From the NCBI RefSeq assembly GCF_913055835.1, contig NZ_CAJXKQ010000013.1, positions 1 to 64,000 of the forward strand: a stretch of 64,000 nucleotides of DNA, written 5' to 3'. Shown here piece after piece: positions 52,401 through 61,785 of the stretch. A program made the translations under genes and the position numbers. The notes under the pieces are model-generated. The model did not search any database. It saw only the letters and a program-made list of their open reading frames with translations, and was not told where the DNA came from. Source of the DNA: an uncultured Marinobacter sp. (GTDB lineage: Bacteria; Pseudomonadota; Gammaproteobacteria; Pseudomonadales; Oleiphilaceae). Each line of letters opens with the position of its first letter. Positions within the stretch are counted from its first letter, which is position 1.

Positions 52401-55400
52401 GCCTGTCATGGCAGGCAAACAGCAGGTCATTCATGGAGTCGCTGGCTTCCAGCTGACCTTCCGCAACCTTTTCAAACAGGTCTTCAAGCACGTGGGTCAG
52501 ATCGCCGATGGCTTCCACCCCGGCCATACGGGCGCCACCCTTGAGGGTATGGACATCCCGTTGCAGCTCCGCTGCAATGCTCCGGTCCGAAGGATCCTCT
52601 GTCCAGGTGTGCAAGGCACTCCCGGTTGAGTTAATCAGATCGTAGGCCTCTTCCAGGAAGATACCGACCAGTTCCGGATCCAGGTGCGATAGGTCGGCGA
52701 CTCCGTCTTCCGATTCACCGTCTTCATCGGACAGTTCAGTTCCTTCAGGCTCATCCACTTCCGGGAGTGGGGCCTGCTCCTCTGCGTTTGCATCCGGTGC
52801 GGATTCGTCTTCGAGGCTGGCCACATTGGTGACCGGCCGGGTTCCTGTAGCGCTGTCCATGTAGGCCTGAATTTCGGCAATCAGATCCGGAGCGGGACGT
52901 GGCGGCTCCTTGGCCTCCAGATTCTCAACCATACCCGCCAGGCGGTCGTGGCAGCGGAAGAGCAGGTCGGACAGCTCGTCGTTGATCGACAGCCGCTGTT
53001 CGGTCAATCCCTCGAACAGGTTCTCCAGTTCATGGGAGAGATCGCCTACGGCCGGGATGTCCGCAAGCCGTGCGCCACCCTTGAGGGTATGCAGATCCCG
53101 CTGAAGCAGACGCAGGATATCCAGGTTCGCCGTATTCTCGCTCCAGCTCTGGAGCGCTTCGGCGGTACTGTCGATAAGGTCGCGGGCTTCCTCCAGGAAG
53201 ATTTCCGCCAGCTCCTCATCCATTTCGTCGTCGGCTTCGGCCGTTTCCGGCAGCGGCGGTTGCTCGGTTGTCTCGGCCTCTTCACTGGCCGGCGTCTCGC
53301 TCTCGTCCATCTCAAAGCTGAGATCGATCTCCTCAAGGTCGCCGGTGAATTCCTGTTCGAAGGCATCCGGTTCCTGGCTTTCCGGGGCCTGAGCCTGTTT
53401 CAGCCCTTCAAGGGCGGTGACCATATCATCACTGGATTCGGTAGCAAGCCCGGCTGCCACCTGGTCCATCATGTTGATGAGCTGTTCGTGGGCGGCACGA
53501 ACCGTCTCGAAGAAAACCTCGTTCGGCGCTTCGTTGTGTTTTGCCGCCTCGTCATAGGTTTCTTTCAGGGCACTCGACAGCGCGGCAACGTCGCCAAGCC
53601 CGGCTTGGGAGGCGCCGGCGGTCAGCTGCTCCAGTTCGGAACGTAGCGGGTTCAACGACTCCATTTCGCGGGGGTTGTCCGCCCAGTGATCGAGAATCCG
53701 GTCAGCATCGAGAACAATGTCGAGACCTTCGTTCAGGAACAGCTGAACCAGCTGTGACGGCGCCTGCTCCGGGTGCTGGCGCGGCGCCTCCTCGCTGTGA
53801 CTGCGGAGTGTTTCTTCCGTCAGTTGGTGCAGCTTTTCAAGGAAGGCTTCGGTGCCGGGCAGCGAAGCCTGCGGGTTTTCACGGATCTGGGCCAGGCCCT
53901 GGGTCAGGAAATCGCAGGCGGATTCAATCAGCGAGAGCACGTCGCGGTTGGCGCGCTTGTTTTGAGCCCGGGATTCCTTGACGAAACGCTCCAGTGGCGT
54001 GATCACGGCAGCGATCGGGGCAATGCCAGCGGTATGTGCACTGCCCTTGAGCGTATGCAGGGCCCGGGAAAGATCATCGGTGTAGGCAACCGTGGTTTTG
54101 TCACCTGCGGCCGAGAGGAAATCCTTCAGCGTTTGAAGATGAGTCTCGGTTTCGCTTTCAAAAATATCCAGCAACACCGGGTCAACCGCATCCTCGTCAG
54201 TAGCCAGGGCCTCTGGCTCGCCGGTATCGGTTTCGCCTTCGGACGTGGTTTCCAGTCCTTCCGATTCGGCCGCGGGCATCATGCTGGCATCGGGAATCTC
54301 GCCGTTGGCCAGGGCGTTGGCTCGGGCTTCCAGGTTCGAGGTGTCGACCGATGGCGACCGGCGCTTTTCAAAATCTTCGACCAGGGCGGGCAGGTTGGAA
54401 GTGACATCCTCCAGCAGGCTGGCAATGTCATCATTCATGAAGATGCTGCCGTCGATAACGCGGTTCAGCATGTTCTCTACGGACCAGGCCAGCTCACCCA
54501 CTACCAGTGCGCCAACCATACGGCCACTGCCTTTCAGTGTGTGGAAGGCGCGGCGAACTTCCGACAGAGCACTGCGGTCATCGTGCTGGCGCAGAAGCAT
54601 CGGCAGGTATTCACGAATGGTGTCCAGCACCTCACCGGCTTCTTCAACAAAGATTTCGAGTATTTCGTCGTCAATCAGGTCGTCTTCATCAAAGGAAGCT
54701 TCAGATGCCGCCTCTTCGGTGTCTGTCTCCTCGATGGGCAACTCTGTTTCCCGGACTTCCTCTGGGGTCTCGGAGGTTGTGTCTTCCTCTTCTGCAACTT
54801 CCGATGCTTCGACAGCCTCATCGTCAGTCCGGCGGGTTGTCGCCATGGCCTCGGCACGGCTGATGAGCGCTTCAACATCGCCAGCGCTCTGGCCTTCCTT
54901 GAACTCCCGGATCAGCGAGGGAATGCGGGCATTGACCTCGTCCACCAGGGTAAACATATCGTCGGTGGGGCGAATGGTCTGATCAATCACACGGTTCAGC
55001 AGGTTTTCCACTGACCATGCCAACTCGCCAATACTGGTAGCGCCAACGAGACGGCCGCTGCCCTTGAGTGTGTGGAAGGCGCGACGAACCTCGGTGAGCG
55101 CTTCACGGTCATCGTGATTCTGGCGCAGCCGGGGATAGAATTCGTGGATGGTTTCGAGAACTTCCTCGGCTTCCTCAACGAAGATACCGAGAATTTCATC
55201 GTCCAGGAGTTCCGCGTCCGAACCCTTGGTTTCTTCGGGGGCGGCCGTTGTGGTGGTCTCCGGGTGCTCTGCAACCGGTTCAACAACGGGTACATCCTCC
55301 TCGGTGGTCTCCGTCCACGTGGGCTCGGCACCGACCGGGAAACCGAGGGATGCGAGACTGTCTTCAGCGACTCGGAGGATCGAATCGTTGTCGCCAATCC

Positions 55401-57030
55401 CTTCGGCCAGGCGCTCGAGATAATACTCGATGCTGGTGACCGCATCGGCCAGGATATCCAATTGCTTCCAGTCCGGAACCTGTTTGCTGCCCAGCAACAC
55501 ATCGGTAATGTAACGCTCGGCCGAGGCCAGCATGCCGGCAACCCGGTCCAGCGGGATCAGGCTGAGGCCGCCGCGAATGCTGTGCAGCAGGCCCGGAACA
55601 TGCTCAATTTCCCGAGTATCCCATTGCGAGGCAATGAAATTCACGATGGCGGATTTCACCTGTTCCAGGGTGTTCCGGGATTCGCGGAGCAGTGCACCAC
55701 TGGCTTCGCCCAGTTCCCTGGAGCCCAGGTTCACCGGGGCATCGGGAGCCTCCTCTGCGGACGACTCCTGCTGTCCTTCACTGTCCAGGCCGGCGAGACT
55801 GGCCTCGACGTAAAGCAGCGCGCCGGCGATGTCCATCAGGGTGCCATCGTCAACCTGCTCGGTCTGGGTGCTGAGTTTTTCAACCAGTTCAACCTGCTCG
55901 GTCACCACTTTCCTTGGTATGCCGAGACCCAGCACCGCCAGGGTATTGGCCACCTGACGCAAGCCCGGCAACAGGTCCTCAAGTTCACTGTTCTGACGCA
56001 GCTCTGAGCGAACAAACAGGTCCAGCTGGTCCTTGAGTTTGGCCAGCTCTTCGTTGAGCGCACCCACCACGGAATGGATGGCATCCCGACCCGGACCGGA
56101 TACCCGGGTTCGAGCGGCATCAACATCGTCTTCCGAAGGCAGCGCCTGATTCAGCTGGTAGGCGTCCCGCAGGGCACTGACCTGGGGTGAATCCAGGTCC
56201 CGGGCCCGGGCAACATAGTAGAGCAGGTGTTTGAGCAGTGCTTCCGGCGCCGGTTGCTGGAGGATGTCGGCATGCTCGTCGGTCAGTCGGCGGATTTCAC
56301 TGTCCAGTTCCCGGAGCAGGGATTTCACTGCCGCATTCACCGGATTGACGTGTGCCTGCAGCGTTTCCACAAAGGCACTGGCCGCTTTCCAGAGCTCGCC
56401 CCTGGGCGTCTTCTGGCACAAGCGGATCAGTCGCTGGATCACCTTCTGCATGTACTCGAAATGGGCATCCAGATCCGCTTCCCGTATAACGCCAGCCAAT
56501 GCGAACTGGTACATCTGGCGCAGCTTACGGATGTGGCCCAGAACTGTCGGGTCCTGCAGGCGCTGGGATACCTTTCCAGTCACGGTGATTCGTGAGGGAG
56601 CCAGGTCCGGTTTGAACAGCGAGGTGTCGGAGAGCAGGGATTCGCCACGGGCGGCCCGAAGGTCGTTAAGCAGTGGCAGCAGCACCATCGGGAAATCGTC
56701 CTGGCTGCTGGCCAGGTGCTCAAGGTATTGGGGTAGCTGCAGGATGGCCTGCATCAGGACTTCAACGGCTTCGTCGGTATTGGCAACGGTTTCGTTGAGC
56801 ACGGCCTGGGTGAGCTTTTCCATTTCCTCGGTGAGCAGGGCTGCACCGTAGAGCTCGACCATTTGCAGGGTGCCGTGTACCTGATGGAGATAATTCAGGC
56901 AGAAGCGCAGGCGCGCGGTGTCGTCACGATTCTCGACATACGCTTCCAGTGCATGCTGACCCTGGGTCAGCGTGTCCTGTATCTCTCCCCGAACCCAGTC
57001 GAGGGCGATGCTGTCATGGTGATTGCCCAT
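49438..57030 (-). CDS. chpA: ChpA hybrid histidine kinase of type IV pili chemosensory system
   Basis: A 2530-residue multidomain kinase. N-terminal phosphotransfer-like domains come first (His52 in VHGTLQ; His483 in HSIRGG). Canonical HTLKG sites follow at about His653, 830, 992, 1314, 1494, 1659 and 1798, with one degenerate module (no His) between 992 and 1314. Acidic linkers separate them. Then come a P3-like dimerisation helix, the ATPase domain (Asn2116 in LRNALDHG), a CheW-like domain, and a receiver with Asp2460 (LLDIEMPRMDGF). Start at ATG 57028-57030 with GGAG five bases upstream. ChpA of P. aeruginosa (2476 residues) is the reference from memory; it has six HPt plus Ser- and Thr-type sites. 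Confidence 0.95.
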   Translation of the reverse strand: MGNHHDSIALDWVRGEIQDTLTQGQHALEAYVENRDDTARLRFCLNYLHQVHGTLQMVELYGAALLTEEMEKLTQAVLNETVANTDEAVEVLMQAILQLPQYLEHLASSQDDFPMVLLPLLNDLRAARGESLLSDTSLFKPDLAPSRITVTGKVSQRLQDPTVLGHIRKLRQMYQFALAGVIREADLDAHFEYMQKVIQRLIRLCQKTPRGELWKAASAFVETLQAHVNPVNAAVKSLLRELDSEIRRLTDEHADILQQPAPEALLKHLLYYVARARDLDSPQVSALRDAYQLNQALPSEDDVDAARTRVSGPGRDAIHSVVGALNEELAKLKDQLDLFVRSELRQNSELEDLLPGLRQVANTLAVLGLGIPRKVVTEQVELVEKLSTQTEQVDDGTLMDIAGALLYVEASLAGLDSEGQQESSAEEAPDAPVNLGSRELGEASGALLRESRNTLEQVKSAIVNFIASQWDTREIEHVPGLLHSIRGGLSLIPLDRVAGMLASAERYITDVLLGSKQVPDWKQLDILADAVTSIEYYLERLAEGIGDNDSILRVAEDSLASLGFPVGAEPTWTETTEEDVPVVEPVAEHPETTTTAAPEETKGSDAELLDDEILGIFVEEAEEVLETIHEFYPRLRQNHDDREALTEVRRAFHTLKGSGRLVGATSIGELAWSVENLLNRVIDQTIRPTDDMFTLVDEVNARIPSLIREFKEGQSAGDVEALISRAEAMATTRRTDDEAVEASEVAEEEDTTSETPEEVRETELPIEETDTEEAASEASFDEDDLIDDEILEIFVEEAGEVLDTIREYLPMLLRQHDDRSALSEVRRAFHTLKGSGRMVGALVVGELAWSVENMLNRVIDGSIFMNDDIASLLEDVTSNLPALVEDFEKRRSPSVDTSNLEARANALANGEIPDASMMPAAESEGLETTSEGETDTGEPEALATDEDAVDPVLLDIFESETETHLQTLKDFLSAAGDKTTVAYTDDLSRALHTLKGSAHTAGIAPIAAVITPLERFVKESRAQNKRANRDVLSLIESACDFLTQGLAQIRENPQASLPGTEAFLEKLHQLTEETLRSHSEEAPRQHPEQAPSQLVQLFLNEGLDIVLDADRILDHWADNPREMESLNPLRSELEQLTAGASQAGLGDVAALSSALKETYDEAAKHNEAPNEVFFETVRAAHEQLINMMDQVAAGLATESSDDMVTALEGLKQAQAPESQEPDAFEQEFTGDLEEIDLSFEMDESETPASEEAETTEQPPLPETAEADDEMDEELAEIFLEEARDLIDSTAEALQSWSENTANLDILRLLQRDLHTLKGGARLADIPAVGDLSHELENLFEGLTEQRLSINDELSDLLFRCHDRLAGMVENLEAKEPPRPAPDLIAEIQAYMDSATGTRPVTNVASLEDESAPDANAEEQAPLPEVDEPEGTELSDEDGESEDGVADLSHLDPELVGIFLEEAYDLINSTGSALHTWTEDPSDRSIAAELQRDVHTLKGGARMAGVEAIGDLTHVLEDLFEKVAEGQLEASDSMNDLLFACHDRLAQMVEQVATQKPCPPADELVARVQSILRGEAMPSDTLEEETEQPVAAEKAEPPAEETPEGTSLSETLAQASDDDLIGIFLDEGLEIYDAISECLDQWRDEPEVLTGLTQLQQELHTLKGGARLSDVDPIANLAEAWSDALDPLISGSNNQKTLLNLSDRALGSLKSMLDSLEEGSKPEPDTGLVEDFQTAHEVAAQESAAPRAESEQEAIDPEVLEIFLEEAGEIMDQLEQLLDDWRKEPANHNFNQEAQRALHTLKGGARLSQLTQLGDRAHAFETRLIDLGGNAPDESQWQAITEDHDAIIALVADIRKGYESGTGVPAAKAEQPAPAPAVPEPKTSEQPTPPAKAEKPSAPAPKPGKSPAKARKQAAEAQRAAQETIRVSAPLLDELVNLAGETSITRGRLEQQTSDFGHTLDEMAATIERLREQLRRMEIETEAQILFSAEKEHGPDYGDDFDPLEMDRYSSIQQLSRALTESSSDLADLRETLSDRVRDTETLLVQQSRINTELQEGLMKTRMIPFASMVPRLRRIVRQISGELGKKVDFDVRNAEGEMDRNILERMIAPLEHMLRNALDHGIESPADRKKAGKPETGEVTLSLTREGGDVVLRMIDDGAGIPSSVIRDKAIRQGMLREDEDLSEREILQFILQPGFSTAQQVTQISGRGVGMDVVASEIKQLGGSLDIDSALGRGTTFTVRLPFTVSVNRALMVSTGEDFYAIPLNTIEGIVRVSTYELEEYYKPDAPLYEYAGQEYRLQYLGSLLNSDHHPKLQGQALPLPVILVRGAEQPMALQVDNLMGSREIVVKSLGPQFSSVRGVSGATILGDGNVVVILDLPAMIRSDILSERQRLANLEKARESARYEEQATVVMVVDDSVTVRKVTSRLLERNGMEVITAKDGLDAVAQLQDHKPDIILLDIEMPRMDGFEVASFVRHDDNLRETPICMITSRTGEKHRERALAIGVNEYLGKPFQETELLETIERLTGRQ

Positions 57031-57041
57031 AACCACTCCGG

Positions 57042-57941
57042 TTATTCTTCGTCAGTCTGGCGTTTGATCCACGCCAGCACATGTTCCGAGGGGACTCTCT
57101 GTAACCCGGGAGGCTGCCAGTCGGTCAGCTCTCCCTGGCCCAGAACCAGCAACCCCCCGGGCGCCAGCCGCTCTGCAAGTCGCTTGACAATTTCCCGCCG
57201 GCGCCAGCGACGGAAATAAATCAGCAGATTCTGGCAGAAGATGATGTTCATCCCGTGCATGGGGGCTTTATCAAGATCCAGAACATTCAGTCTGGTAAAG
57301 CACACCCTGTCACGGATGCTGTTCACAATTTCTACGGTATTCCGCTCGGCCGGGCGGAAATACCGGGATTTCATGTCCTCGTCCATTCCCAGCAGTTTGC
57401 GGGGGTTGAACTGACCGTTCCGGGCCTTCTCGATCACCGGTTTGCTGATGTCAGAGCCGGTGACGCCAAACAGTGGCTGTAACGCCAGCTGGCTCATGCA
57501 TTCATTCAGCACCATGGCCAGGGTGTAGGGCTCCTCTCCGGTGGAACATCCGACACTCCAGGCTTCCAGGGGGCGCTTTTTCAGTTGCTCCCTCGGCCGG
57601 GTCAGGACATAGTCGGAAACCAGCCGGAAGGCGTCGGGATCCCGGAAAAACCGGGTTTCCTGAACCGTGAGCCGATCCACCAGCGTTGACCATTCCCGGA
57701 TTGCATCGGGCCCGGATACGATTTTTTCGTAATAGGCCTGATAGCTGCTGCAGCCGATTTCCCGCATCCGGATGCCAAGGTTCGTTTCCAGAAACGAGCG
57801 ACGCTCGGCGGACAGGGTTATGCCGGTTCGGTGTTCCAGCAGGGTTTGCCACTGGCTGAACTGCGCCTCGTCCATATCCGGGAGTCGGCGCAGTGACCAG
57901 ATGCCCTCGGCAGGTGACAGGTTGTTATGCATTTGCGCCAT
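57042..57941 (-). CDS. pilK: PilK methyltransferase (CheR type)
   Basis: A 299-residue CheR-like protein. The SAM-binding GCSTGEEPYTLAM and FCQNLLIYF motifs are present, after an N-terminal helical domain (RRSFLETNLGIRMREIGC). It methylates glutamates of the PilJ receptor. It lies between pilJ and chpA with gaps of 27 and 11 bases; gene order is that of the P. aeruginosa cluster. Confidence 0.88.
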   Translation of the reverse strand: MAQMHNNLSPAEGIWSLRRLPDMDEAQFSQWQTLLEHRTGITLSAERRSFLETNLGIRMREIGCSSYQAYYEKIVSGPDAIREWSTLVDRLTVQETRFFRDPDAFRLVSDYVLTRPREQLKKRPLEAWSVGCSTGEEPYTLAMVLNECMSQLALQPLFGVTGSDISKPVIEKARNGQFNPRKLLGMDEDMKSRYFRPAERNTVEIVNSIRDRVCFTRLNVLDLDKAPMHGMNIIFCQNLLIYFRRWRRREIVKRLAERLAPGGLLVLGQGELTDWQPPGLQRVPSEHVLAWIKRQTDEE

Positions 57942-57968
57942 AAACCGTCAACAGCCCTGGAACGGAAA

Positions 57969-60044
57969 TCAGCCCACCACCGGAACGTCGCTGTCTTCCT
58001 CTTCTTCCTGATCCGCCACGTCTTCTTCCGGCAGGGTGAAGCCGGCAACGGAAGACCGCAGCTCGGACGCCATTTCTGCCAGGTTACCGATGGACTTCGC
58101 GGTCGCATTGGTACCAGAGGAGGTCTGGGACGTGATTTCCTGGATAACATTCATGGTGTTGGAAATGTGAGCGGCCGACGAGGACTGCTGACGTGCGGCG
58201 TTGGAGATGTTCTGGATCAGTTCCGCCAGAGACATGGATACGTTCTCGATTTCCTCGAGGGCGATACCCGCGTCCTGGGCCAGACGGGCACCACGGACCA
58301 CCTCGGCAGTGGTGTGTTCCATGGAGATAACCGCTTCGTTGGTATCCGACTGGATCGTCTTAACCAGCGCTTCAATCTGCTTGGTTGCAGCGGACGAACG
58401 TTCCGCCAGTCGCTGAACTTCGTCCGCAACCACCGCGAAGCCCCGGCCCGCGTCACCGGCCATGGAGGCCTGGATCGCTGCGTTCAGGGACAGGATGTTG
58501 GTCTGGTCGGCGATGTCGTTGATCAGGGATACGATGTCACCGATTTCCTGGGAAGACTCACCCAGACGCTTGATCCGCTTGGAGGTTTCCTGGATCTGTT
58601 CACGGATGTTGTCCATGCCGCGGATGGTGTTCTGTACCACTTCCGCGCCTTTCTTCGCGATCGCAACCGACCGCTCCGCAACCGCGGAGGATTCGGCGGC
58701 GTTCGAGGATACCTGGTCGATGGACACCGCCATCTCGTTAACCGCGGCGGAGGCACCGGCAATTTCCTGGGCCTGGTGCTCGGAAGCATCAGCCAGGTGC
58801 ATGGCCGTAGCCTGGGTTTCCTGGGCCGCTGAGGCTACCCGTACGGCGGTACCACGAATCGCCTGTACCAGCCCGCGCATCTGGTCGATCGCGTAGTTGA
58901 TGGAGTCGGCGATCGCGCCGGTGAAGTCCTCGGTTACCGTGGCCTCGGTGGTCAGGTCACCATCAGCCAGGTCGGCCAGTTCGTCCAGCAGTCGCAAGAT
59001 CGCGTTCTGGTTCTGCTCGTTCTGCTCTTGCGTAGCAGCCAGTCGGGCCTGGGCTTCGCGGTACAGGGCGAGACCGATAAACACAACGATCGCAACCATG
59101 GCGGCCAGGATGGCGAAGGCCAGGGTCGGGCTGACCAGGCGTGAGGCGGACTGGGTCCGGAAGTTTTCGGCCAGTACAGAGAGTTCGGAAAGCAGGATCT
59201 CGGAATTCTGGAAGATATCGCTGGCGGCAGTACGAACCTTGAAGAGGTCGGGAGAGGCTTCAAGGATTGCGTCTACGTTCTGGGAAACGAACTGGAACAG
59301 TTCATCGACGGCTTCGAGGCCGTAGATGGCGTCTTCGTCATTTACCCGTGAGATGCCCATGGCAGGGTTGCCGTTCAGCTGGCCCTCGAGCACTCGACCG
59401 AACAGGCTTGCGTCACGACCAAAACGGTCGGCGGCAATAACCGCGTCTTCGTCACCGGAGAGTACGTTGTTGACCGAGCGAACAATCCGCTCCGCCAGCA
59501 GTGACTGGCGCTGGGCCAGTGCGATCTGTTCGGCGGGTGCGTTGTTGTCGAGCAGGATCTGTACGATATCGTCGTACTCGACCTGCAGCTGCGGGATGGT
59601 TTCGTTCAGGGTCCGGGCAACCTCATGCAGGCCGAGAACCGCATCCTGGGTAGAGAGGATGCTGTCGGCGTTTTCCCGCACGGTGTTCCAGTTTTCCTGA
59701 ACGCCACTCTGCTGGGCCAGTTCACTCGGTGGCAGACCGGTTTCCGGATTACCCTCGGTTACGTTGGTCCAGAGCTGTTGGAATTCGTCACGGGAGCGGC
59801 GCAGCTGGTTGAAGGCCTCGGCGGTACCGCCGGCAGCCTCGGTCGCGTTCTTCGCGATTTCCTGAGAGAGCACCCTCAGCTCGGCGGTGTTGGCGATGTA
59901 TTCCTGATCGTTCTGGCTGTCCTGGTTGATAATGAACAGCACGACAACGAGCAGGATGGTGAGTGCGATCAGCGCGGCGATCAGGCCGGCAACCAGCTTG
60001 TTGCCTCCCTGTCCCATACTGAGTCTTCCGGCTCTGTTCTTCAT
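57969..60044 (-). CDS. pilJ: PilJ methyl-accepting chemotaxis protein for type IV pili
   Basis: A 691-residue receptor. Membrane segments near 17-42 and 310-333 flank a periplasmic domain containing two PilJ modules (ELRVLSQEIAKNATEAAGG and, later, SFGRDASLFGRVLEG-like parts). The cytoplasmic part starts with HAMP-like sequence and the signalling tip SLINDIADQTNILSLNAAIQ-type region (DIADQTNILSLNAAIQASMA). It follows P. aeruginosa PilJ nearly throughout from memory. It senses pilus or surface signals and feeds ChpA. Confidence 0.94.
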   Translation of the reverse strand: MKNRAGRLSMGQGGNKLVAGLIAALIALTILLVVVLFIINQDSQNDQEYIANTAELRVLSQEIAKNATEAAGGTAEAFNQLRRSRDEFQQLWTNVTEGNPETGLPPSELAQQSGVQENWNTVRENADSILSTQDAVLGLHEVARTLNETIPQLQVEYDDIVQILLDNNAPAEQIALAQRQSLLAERIVRSVNNVLSGDEDAVIAADRFGRDASLFGRVLEGQLNGNPAMGISRVNDEDAIYGLEAVDELFQFVSQNVDAILEASPDLFKVRTAASDIFQNSEILLSELSVLAENFRTQSASRLVSPTLAFAILAAMVAIVVFIGLALYREAQARLAATQEQNEQNQNAILRLLDELADLADGDLTTEATVTEDFTGAIADSINYAIDQMRGLVQAIRGTAVRVASAAQETQATAMHLADASEHQAQEIAGASAAVNEMAVSIDQVSSNAAESSAVAERSVAIAKKGAEVVQNTIRGMDNIREQIQETSKRIKRLGESSQEIGDIVSLINDIADQTNILSLNAAIQASMAGDAGRGFAVVADEVQRLAERSSAATKQIEALVKTIQSDTNEAVISMEHTTAEVVRGARLAQDAGIALEEIENVSMSLAELIQNISNAARQQSSSAAHISNTMNVIQEITSQTSSGTNATAKSIGNLAEMASELRSSVAGFTLPEEDVADQEEEEDSDVPVVG

Positions 60045-60135
60045 TTTCTGGCTCCCGGCCTCTTCAAGAAATTGGCAAGTTTGTTTTTTCGGGTTTCAGG
60101 CGGTCAGGGTGATGTTCCTGCCATTGTCACCACCC

Positions 60136-60681
60136 TTACCACTGTGCGACGTCCAGAAATCGTTCGTCCTCGAGCAGATCGACGGCCGAAAACACTTTCC
60201 AGACTTCCTCGTTGCGTTCGTAACCGCCTGAGACAAACGGTCGAACGTTTTCAGGTACGCCCTCGGGCGAATCCTTGAAACTGTCAGTCGCGAAATACTG
60301 CATGCCCAATACACTGTCGACTACCAGCCCGCTGAAGATATCGCCCTGTTCAACAACCAGCACTCGCCGCTCCCGCTGGCTTCGGGAAGAGCGGGGGATA
60401 TCGAAAAAACCGGCGAGATCAACCAGGGGCAGAAGGCGGCCACGGACATTGGCCGCGCCAAGCAGAAACGGGCGAACCCCGGGTATGTGGGTGAACCGGG
60501 GGACATGGAGAATTTCAGTGACTTCGCCCATGGGGGCCACGTAGCGTTCACCTGCGAGAACGAAGCCGATGCCGTTCCACAGTTCAACGGCTTCCTGTTG
60601 TTCCGGCAGGCCGGCAGCCAGCGACCGGCTGCGCGCGGCGATATCCGTCAGAACGGCAAAAGGGGCGGCCTGGTCGGACAT
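60136..60681 (-). CDS. pilI: PilI CheW-like adaptor
   Basis: A 181-residue single CheW-domain protein (NGIGFVLAGERYVAPMGEV, then GAANVRGRLLPLVDLAGF). It couples PilJ to ChpA. It lies between pilH and pilJ, with a 20-base gap after pilH. Length is close to the P. aeruginosa protein. Confidence 0.88.
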   Translation of the reverse strand: MSDQAAPFAVLTDIAARSRSLAAGLPEQQEAVELWNGIGFVLAGERYVAPMGEVTEILHVPRFTHIPGVRPFLLGAANVRGRLLPLVDLAGFFDIPRSSRSQRERRVLVVEQGDIFSGLVVDSVLGMQYFATDSFKDSPEGVPENVRPFVSGGYERNEEVWKVFSAVDLLEDERFLDVAQW

Positions 60682-60701
60682 GCGTACTCCACGGTTGGGG
60701 A

Positions 60702-61064
60702 TCAGGCAATCAGACTGTTGATTGTTTTGATCAGGTCGTCTTCGTTAACCGGCTTGACCAGGTAACCCTTGGCGCCCTGGCGGGTGCCCCATACGCGGTC
60801 AGTTTCCTGATCCTTGGTGGTTACGATGACCACAGGGATGGAAGCGGTTTCCGGTGCGCGGGTCAGTTGGCGAGTTGCCTGGAAGCCGTTAAGGCCGGGC
60901 ATAACCACATCCATCAGAACCAGATCCGGTGTTTCGGCACGGGCCTTGGCAACACCGTCTGCGCCGTTGTCGGCGGTCAGCACTTCGTGCTGGTGCTTTT
61001 CCAGGATCGTGGAGATTTTCTTAACCTCGGTAGGGGAGTCGTCAACAATCAGAATGCGGGCCAT
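60702..61064 (-). CDS. pilH: PilH response regulator
   Basis: A 120-residue single receiver domain. The acidic pocket is IVDDS (Asp8, Asp9), the phosphoacceptor is Asp52 in LVLMDVVMPG, and Lys is in LVKPVNEDD. In P. aeruginosa PilH acts as a brake or phosphate sink for PilT-mediated retraction control. The ATG at 61062-61064 is used; a longer frame runs into the pilG end. Confidence 0.9.
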   Translation of the reverse strand: MARILIVDDSPTEVKKISTILEKHQHEVLTADNGADGVAKARAETPDLVLMDVVMPGLNGFQATRQLTRAPETASIPVVIVTTKDQETDRVWGTRQGAKGYLVKPVNEDDLIKTINSLIA

Positions 61065-61095
61065 GGTTTCCTCAATGGTTCTTGGGTCAGCAGGT

Positions 61096-61488
61096 TTACT
61101 GTTCCGCCTGTGGGACATACTGGCGGATGGTATTGAGCAGCTCATCCTTACTGAACGGTTTGGTCAGATACTGGTCCGAGCCGACGATCCGGCCCTTGGC
61201 CTTGTCGAACAGCCCGTCCTTGCTGGAGAGCATGATAACCGGCGTCTTTTTGAAGGAGGAATTGTTCTTGATAAGTGCGCAGGTCTGGTAGCCGTCCAGG
61301 CGGGGCATCATGATATCAACGAAAATGATATCCGGCTGGGAATCGGCAATTTTTGCAAGAGCGTCAAAGCCGTCAGTCGCGGTGATGACCTCACAGCCGA
61401 CCTTTTTCAGAAGGGTTTCTGCGGTGCGACGTATGGTTTTACTGTCGTCGATCACCATGATCTTCAAATTCTCGAAGTTGTCATCCAT
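61096..61488 (-). CDS. pilG: PilG response regulator
   Basis: A 130-residue single receiver domain with MVIDDSKTIR, phosphoacceptor Asp58 (FVDIMMPRLDGY), and LTKPFSKDEL. PilG is the first response regulator of the Pil-Chp system, promoting pilus extension. It is the first gene of the operon and is divergent from gshB. The 31-base gap to pilH supports cotranscription. Confidence 0.91.
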   Translation of the reverse strand: MDDNFENLKIMVIDDSKTIRRTAETLLKKVGCEVITATDGFDALAKIADSQPDIIFVDIMMPRLDGYQTCALIKNNSSFKKTPVIMLSSKDGLFDKAKGRIVGSDQYLTKPFSKDELLNTIRQYVPQAEQ

Positions 61489-61546
61489 TGTCCAACTGCC
61501 TTGCGCTCAGCGACTGTCATTATTTTAAACCGGGGGTTTTAACACA

Positions 61547-61558
61547 AACCTTAAGGTT
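61547..61558. repeat. Twelve-base palindrome in the pilG leader
   Basis: aaccttaaggtt is perfectly self-complementary and lies about 60 bases upstream of pilG, just downstream of the candidate promoter. A nearby ttaaaccgggggttttaa (61525-61542) is another imperfect dyad. Either could be an operator for this operon. Confidence 0.35.
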
Positions 61559-61562
61559 CTTC

Positions 61563-61592
61563 TATAAACCCCGCTCATTTATAGATTATCAA
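61563..61592 (-). promoter_or_regulatory. Candidate promoter for the pil-chp operon
   Basis: On the minus strand TTGATA (61587-61592) and TTTATA (61569 side, 61563-61568) are separated by 18 bases. Transcription would give a 5' leader of about 70 bases before pilG. Match is moderate. Confidence 0.35.
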
Positions 61593-61785
61593 TGGCCGGA
61601 TAAAAAGTATTAGTTTGTGACCAAATGTACTTCTGCCCGCAACGTCACGTAACTGACTGAGGATTTCTCCGGATGCATTTGCAGCTCGGGTACAATACCA
61701 TCTGATGTCACAGCATAGCACTTAATGCCTGGTCCGCTCTGCAGACCGGTTCGTGTTTTTAACCCTCAGGAGTGCAGGAACGCCC

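Noticed and set aside
53773..55014. Plus-strand open frames opposite chpA
   Set aside because: Antisense shadows of a very long GC-rich coding region; sequence shows no domain and no ribosome site.
61489..61785. Searched for RNA genes or a small ORF in the pilG-gshB gap
   Set aside because: Only candidate promoters and small dyads are seen; no cloverleaf, no frame with ribosome site.
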